Shown here: positions 59,848 through 64,000 of the stretch, one piece after another
Numbering within the stretch: position 1 is the first letter of the stretch
Layout: each line of letters starts with the position of its first letter
NCBI GenBank assembly: GCA_029261855.1
Contig: JAJDAN010000089.1
Span: 124,001 to 188,000, forward strand
Length of the DNA: 64,000 nucleotides
Direction: 5' to 3'
DNA from: Deltaproteobacteria bacterium
GTDB taxonomy: Bacteria > Myxococcota_A > UBA9160 > UBA4427
Position numbers and translations under genes: made by a program
Notes under the pieces: model-generated
What the model was told of the DNA's origin: nothing
The model's database searches: none
Seen by the model: the letters and a program-made list of their open reading frames with translations, nothing else

Positions 59848-61779
59848 CTAGCGGGGCGTATACCAGATCGGCGAGGTATAGGCGCGTTCCTGGGTGCTGA
59901 CCGGCGCCGCGTCGGGCAGGGCGAGATCCATCCGATAGGCGTCGTAGGTGGACCAGCGGGGTGTCGGGATCTCGATCACGCGGACGTAGTAGAAGGCCTT
60001 CTGCTTCGGGTCGAAGTCCGGGTCCCGCCAGACTGCACCGAGCTCGGACGCGCCGATCGTGTTGGTCCAGCTCGCCGTCTCGGCGTCGACGGTGCTTCCG
60101 ACCGCCGGCAGCTTGCCGTCGGCGCCGGGGCTGCGCTCCCCCGACCAGGCGATGTCGTAGACGCGCTCCTGGGTCTCACCGCTCGAGTCGAGCCAGCCCT
60201 TCACCACCTGTACACGATCGAGATTGGCGCCGATCGGATCGCGCAGGGCATAGGCCATGAAGGTCGGGGCCTTGGCCTTTGCGGGGCGCTTCGGCAGGTC
60301 GCCGCCCATGGGCACGCCCTTGTCGTATCCGGCGAACGCCGGCTCGCGGCTGTTCAGGTCCGCGTCCGTGTAGTCCCAGCCTCCGAAGAAACGAACCATC
60401 ATGCGCGAACCGGTCGTGCCGTAGACCTCCTTGCGTTCCATGGCGTCGAAGAGCGCCTCGCGCGTGTTCTCCCGGGCCCAGACGGCCGCGAGCCCGGACG
60501 CCACCTGCTGCCAGCCCATGATGGTCCCGTTCTCGTTCGACATGAAGGGATGACTCATGCGCTTCGGACTGGGTTCCGCCCCCGAGTGCTTGCCGAAGAA
60601 GTTCATCTCACCGGCCGTCGACAAGGAGGTGTGACTGTCCGTCGAGCCGATCATCCCGAACTTGTAGGGGTTGGTGCCGAGCGTGGCCTCGAGCAGCAGG
60701 CCTCCCTTGAGCGCTTCGCGCGCATACTCCCCTGCGAGCATGTCCTGGGTCTTGGCAGCGGACACATCGAGGTTCCCGATGTCCCAGGTTTCGTAGTCGG
60801 CGAACTCGTCGTCGGGCGAGAGAAAGGGGTGCGTCTCGCCGTCGCCCTTGATCTGCGTGACCTCGTACAGCGGCTCCCGGCGGATACGGGTCCGGACGTA
60901 TTCCTCGTCGAGGACCTTGCCGTCGTATTGGGCACCGAGCGGAAACATGATGCCGTTGGACAGGTTGCCGTTGTGGGGAATGGCGAGCACGCGGCCCTGG
61001 GTCTGCTGCTCGTACTTCTGCATCCAGCGCCACAGGTCGCGCGGATTGCTGCTGCCCTCCGGCGGATAGGTGGTGTAGGGGACCATCTTGCCACCCTTGT
61101 CCCCGTCGTCGCGGTACACGACCACCCGGTGCATGTTGTTGCCCTGGATGAGCGAGGTCCACTCGTAGCCGATGAAGGCGGTGAACTTTCCCGGATCGTT
61201 GAAGCGTTCCGCCGCCTCGACGGTCTGGGCCCAGGCGGCCCGGTAGGGTGCGGAGTCCGGCGAGTAGATCAGCGGTTCGGGCATCTTGCCCTGGCTGAAG
61301 AGCCCGATCAGCTCGAGGGCGACGGACACACCGTCGCCGGCCTGGATGCGCTGATACCAGTCCTTGCCGGTGGGGTCCGCCAGGATGTGTTCCTTGCCCG
61401 AGACCAGGTCGGGGAACAGGCCCATGCCGTCCGAATGGTCGGCGATGACGAGGAAGTCGAGGGGACGCGAGAGCCGGACCTTCAGCCCTCCCGACGCCGT
61501 CACCTGCTCGCCACGCGCGAAGCGATACGCCGGCTCGTGGGCCAGGCGGTCGCCGAAGGCGCCCGCGTCCATCGAGAAGGATGTGTGCAGGTGCGTGTCG
61601 CCCCAGTACACCTGGTCGGCGAAGTCGCGCTCGGCGTACGGCGAGTAGCTGCGCCCGGTGTAGCGCTGGGCCACGCCGTCCTTCCCGGCGCCGGGAGGCG
61701 GGATCTGAGCGGAACCCGCCGTTGCCGTCAGACTCGCGACGAGCACAGCGACGATGAATCCGATCGGGCGGGGGTTCAT
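59848..61779 (-). CDS. DUF3604 exported metal-dependent phosphoesterase-like protein
   Basis: A 643-residue exported protein with a signal peptide (about 1-24, cleavage near GSAQ). The metal-site motifs are YWGDTHLHTSFSMDAGAFGD (first HxH), VIADHSDGMGLFPD and IGSTDSHTSLSTAGE. These match the PHP-like metal site expected in DUF3604. The family is widespread in marine and lipid-degrading bacteria; no reaction has been firmly assigned. AGGAGGT precedes the ATG. The small CX3C protein lies just upstream (44-bp gap) and may be in the same operon. Confidence 0.9.
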   Translation of the reverse strand: MNPRPIGFIVAVLVASLTATAGSAQIPPPGAGKDGVAQRYTGRSYSPYAERDFADQVYWGDTHLHTSFSMDAGAFGDRLAHEPAYRFARGEQVTASGGLKVRLSRPLDFLVIADHSDGMGLFPDLVSGKEHILADPTGKDWYQRIQAGDGVSVALELIGLFSQGKMPEPLIYSPDSAPYRAAWAQTVEAAERFNDPGKFTAFIGYEWTSLIQGNNMHRVVVYRDDGDKGGKMVPYTTYPPEGSSNPRDLWRWMQKYEQQTQGRVLAIPHNGNLSNGIMFPLGAQYDGKVLDEEYVRTRIRREPLYEVTQIKGDGETHPFLSPDDEFADYETWDIGNLDVSAAKTQDMLAGEYAREALKGGLLLEATLGTNPYKFGMIGSTDSHTSLSTAGEMNFFGKHSGAEPSPKRMSHPFMSNENGTIMGWQQVASGLAAVWARENTREALFDAMERKEVYGTTGSRMMVRFFGGWDYTDADLNSREPAFAGYDKGVPMGGDLPKRPAKAKAPTFMAYALRDPIGANLDRVQVVKGWLDSSGETQERVYDIAWSGERSPGADGKLPAVGSTVDAETASWTNTIGASELGAVWRDPDFDPKQKAFYYVRVIEIPTPRWSTYDAYRMDLALPDAAPVSTQERAYTSPIWYTPR

Positions 61780-61823
61780 TGCTTCACCTCCTCGAGGTGG
61801 CCGGGCAGGTTGGGGGGGACCGC

Positions 61824-62075
61824 TCAGCGGCACTCGCGCAGGCAGTCCTGCCAGTCCTCGTTGCACTCGGAGTCGCACTCTTCCGGGTTGTCTCCGTCCC
61901 CGCACGTGTCGACGCAGGCGGCGTGGTCGCGGTTGCATTCCTTCTCACAGGGACCGGCATCGATGACCTGGGCCTGGGCGGCCAGGGCCCAGGCGAGAAC
62001 AGCGATTGCCGTCAGCGCGGCGAGCGCGAGCGACCCTTTCATCATCGTCTTCTTCATCGTCTTCGTCATCTTCAT
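61824..62075 (-). CDS. Small secreted protein with four CX3C motifs
   Basis: An 83-residue protein. A signal peptide (about 1-36: Lys/Met-rich start, then a hydrophobic core, AQAQ) leads to a mature part of about 45 residues. It contains eight cysteines arranged as CX3C-X6-CX3C-X8-CX3C-X6-CX3C (CEKEC, CVDTC, CDSEC, CLREC). That is two helical hairpins each of the twin-CX3C kind, likely to be clasped by four disulfides in the periplasm or outside. Function unknown. AGGAAGG lies upstream; ATGs at 62075 and 62069 are both possible starts. It precedes the DUF3604 gene and is divergent from cti. Confidence 0.72.
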   Translation of the reverse strand: MKMTKTMKKTMMKGSLALAALTAIAVLAWALAAQAQVIDAGPCEKECNRDHAACVDTCGDGDNPEECDSECNEDWQDCLRECR

Positions 62076-62174
62076 CGCCTTCCTGGAAGTTCGGGCGGCG
62101 CCCGTGCTTGTCAGTTTGCGCCGCGTGACGGAGAATCGCCAGACAATCGAGACGAACCGGGGAGTCGCCGCACC

Positions 62175-64000
62175 ATGCAGGGTCTGAACCGAATGCGCGA
62201 AGTCCTGGGGCTCGTGCTCCTGGCAGCCGTGGCCGCAGGCTGCGCTCCCACGCCGGAGGAGCCGGTCGAACGGACCGTCGCAGCCGAGCAGACCTACTCC
62301 TATACCCGGGATGTGCAGCCGATCTTCGAGACCAAGTGCATCGCCTGCCATGCCTGCTACGACTCGCCTTGTCAGCTGAACCTGACCTCTGCTGCGGGCC
62401 TGAGCCGCGGTGCCGCCAAGTCGCAGGTCTACGACAGCTCGCGCCCCCTGGCGATGTCGCCCACGCGTCTCTTCGTCGACGCGCAGACGAACGCCGAGTG
62501 GCGGCAGAAGGGCTTCTTTTCCGTCTTCAACGAGCGCGGCGGACCTCTCGGCGAGAACCTCCAGTACTCGCTGCTCTACGACATGATCGAGCTGGGTCGC
62601 CAGCATCCGTTACCTGCGAACAGCGCCGTGCCCGACGACATCGCGTTCGGGCTCGGCCGCGAGAACGTGTGCCCGACCCCCGGTGAGTTCGAGAGCTACG
62701 CGAAGGACAAGCCGCTCCAGGGCATGCCCCTCGCCATCACCGGGCTGAGCGACAAGGAGTACGAAACCCTCCGGCAGTGGATCCTCGAAGGTGGCGTCAT
62801 CGACGGGCAGCCGACGCCGGCCGGTCCGGCCGAACGGGACCGCATTCGCGTATGGGAGGCCTTCTTCAATCACCCCGCAGCGAGAAATCGCCTGGTCGCG
62901 CGCTACCTGTACGAGCACCTCTTTGCCGCCCATCTCTACTTCGACGACCTGAAGACGGGCAACTTCTTCGAGCTGGTCCGCTCGACGACGCCCCCCGGCG
63001 AGCCCGTCCAGGTCATCGCGACGGTGCGACCCAATGACGACCCGGGCCCGTCCTTCTATTACCGGTTGCGGAAGCTCGAGGAGACCATCGTCCACAAGAC
63101 CCACCTCCCCTACGCGCTGAGTGCCAGAAAGCGCGAGCGCTTCGAGGCTCTGTTCTTCGCAGGCGACTGGAAGGTCGACGCGCTGCCCGACTACTCGTCC
63201 GCGAACGCTCTCAACCCCTTCGTTGCGTTCGCAGCGATCCCCGCCCGCGCCCGCTACAGCTTCATGCTCGACAACGCGGACTACTTCGTTCGAACCTTCA
63301 TTCGTGGACCCGTCTGCGCGGGGCAGGTTGCGACCGACGTCATCGAAGACCGCTTCTTCGTCCTGTTCCAGGACCCGGACTCCGACTTGTCCGTCACCGA
63401 TGCAGGCTATCTGAAGCAGATCGAGCCCCTGATGATCCTCGTGCCGGGGACCGACGAGCGCGTCGTCGAGCTCGCGGCCGACTGGGAGACGCGCAAGCAC
63501 GCGCGGAACGACTACATCCGGCTCCGCGGGCAGGCCTATCGCGCGAAGCAACCCGGCGGTCCGTCCCTCGGCGACATCTGGGACGGCGACCGCACGAACC
63601 CGAGCGCGGCGCTGACCGTCTTCCGGAACTACGACAACGCCACCGTGAAGGAGGGCCTCGTCGGCGCGGTTCCGGAGACGCTCTGGGTGATGGACTACCC
63701 GATCCTCGAGCGCACCTACTACCTGCTGGTCGCCAACTTCGACGTATTCGGCAGCGTGGCCAGCCAGCTCGAGACGCGCTTCTACTTCGACCTGCTGCGC
63801 TCCGGTGGCGAGAACAACTTCCTGCACTTCATGCCGCCGGGCTCCCGCGCGACGCTCCGCGACTCGTGGTACCGGGGCGTACGAGCAGAGCACAAGCTCC
63901 ACACGGACTACGTGATCGTGAACGAAGACCTGCCCGTGCAGATCGAGTATCACACGCCACACCCGAAGTCCGAGTTCGTCACTTTCGTCTCGGAATACCT
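62175..64000 (+). CDS. cti: Fatty acid cis/trans isomerase (Cti), 5' part
   Basis: The gene continues past the right edge; 608 codons are visible. A signal peptide with a lipobox-like VAAGC (about 19-23) leads into a c-type haem site Cys-Ile-Ala-Cys-His-Ala-Cys-Tyr-Asp-Ser-Pro-Cys near residues 55-66, the Cti haem motif. Further Cti segments include SRPLAMSPTRLFVDA and GFFSVFNERGGPLGENLQYSLLYDMIELGRQHP (split). The enzyme turns cis into trans unsaturated acyl chains of membrane phospholipids from the periplasm, a rapid response to solvents and heat. It is divergent from the CX3C protein gene across 99 bp. Confidence 0.94.
   Translation, partial: MQGLNRMREVLGLVLLAAVAAGCAPTPEEPVERTVAAEQTYSYTRDVQPIFETKCIACHACYDSPCQLNLTSAAGLSRGAAKSQVYDSSRPLAMSPTRLFVDAQTNAEWRQKGFFSVFNERGGPLGENLQYSLLYDMIELGRQHPLPANSAVPDDIAFGLGRENVCPTPGEFESYAKDKPLQGMPLAITGLSDKEYETLRQWILEGGVIDGQPTPAGPAERDRIRVWEAFFNHPAARNRLVARYLYEHLFAAHLYFDDLKTGNFFELVRSTTPPGEPVQVIATVRPNDDPGPSFYYRLRKLEETIVHKTHLPYALSARKRERFEALFFAGDWKVDALPDYSSANALNPFVAFAAIPARARYSFMLDNADYFVRTFIRGPVCAGQVATDVIEDRFFVLFQDPDSDLSVTDAGYLKQIEPLMILVPGTDERVVELAADWETRKHARNDYIRLRGQAYRAKQPGGPSLGDIWDGDRTNPSAALTVFRNYDNATVKEGLVGAVPETLWVMDYPILERTYYLLVANFDVFGSVASQLETRFYFDLLRSGGENNFLHFMPPGSRATLRDSWYRGVRAEHKLHTDYVIVNEDLPVQIEYHTPHPKSEFVTFVSEY

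Noticed and set aside
1-64000. tRNA, rRNA, CRISPR, phage or intact insertion sequence
   Set aside because: I looked for cloverleaf-type ends, regular spaced repeats and transposase or integrase motifs and saw none; small RNAs cannot be ruled out by eye.

Overview
This is a GC-rich, gene-dense stretch from a Gram-negative bacterium. It has a complete tripartite RND pump with a lipoprotein outer-membrane factor, a PEP-CTERM envelope protein, a periplasmic haem-type fatty acid cis/trans isomerase, several lipoproteins and a 1596-residue NAD-glutamate dehydrogenase. The mix of acyl-CoA dehydrogenases, MaoC-type hydratases, P450, epoxide hydrolase and lysine-rich histone-like proteins suggests a deltaproteobacterial-type lineage (Myxococcota or Binatota-like). 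That placement is inference; no rRNA or marker gene is present. I saw no tRNA, rRNA, CRISPR array, prophage or intact insertion sequence.

Layout. 1-4.6 kb: partial membrane protein, EamA permease, PEP-CTERM protein, an ATP-grasp/zinc-peptidase pair and a small lipoprotein. 4.6-8.6 kb: YghU, YchF, and an operon of two MaoC-type proteins with a dienoyl-CoA isomerase-like enzyme. 8.8-19.9 kb: a second ATP-grasp, a DUF899 protein, cell-wall and hydrolase genes, a pair of acyl-CoA dehydrogenases, an SDR and a DoxX-like protein. 19.9-22.7 kb: an operon of two small haem-copper oxidase subunits and a receptor-like Ser/Thr kinase whose sensor is a solute-binding domain. 22.8-31.7 kb: histone-like protein, lipase lipoprotein, thioesterase, PilZ, MAPEG, a divergent TetR/hydrolase pair with an elaborate palindromic promoter, TSUP permease, P450 and epoxide hydrolase.

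31.8-40.7 kb is the most interesting part: seven overlapping genes read as one operon. A lipocalin-like protein and a membrane fatty-acid-hydroxylase-type enzyme lead into a methyltransferase-like/adenylation fusion, an acyl-AMP ligase fused to an acyl carrier protein, a membrane-anchored SGNH (DltD-like) protein, an MBOAT (DltB-like) acyltransferase and a 47-residue single-span protein ending in Leu-Arg-Tyr-Leu-Glu-Ile. The last four together match the parts list of the Gram-positive Dlt system (activation and carrier, MBOAT, SGNH protein, DltX microprotein). I infer an envelope acylation machine that moves an unknown acyl group across the inner membrane. The acyl donor and acceptor cannot be read from the sequence.

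40.7-64 kb: NAD-glutamate dehydrogenase, a 7TM histidine kinase, a LysR regulator, an amidase, the RND efflux operon, a second lysine-rich protein, ABC-F ATPase, DUF3604 protein, a small secreted protein with paired CX3C motifs, and the 5' part of cti.

A family of structured, non-coding repeats bounded by CTAG lies at 4.6, 10.8-11.1 and 28.5 kb. In each case the terminal CTAG supplies or overlaps the stop codon of a flanking gene.
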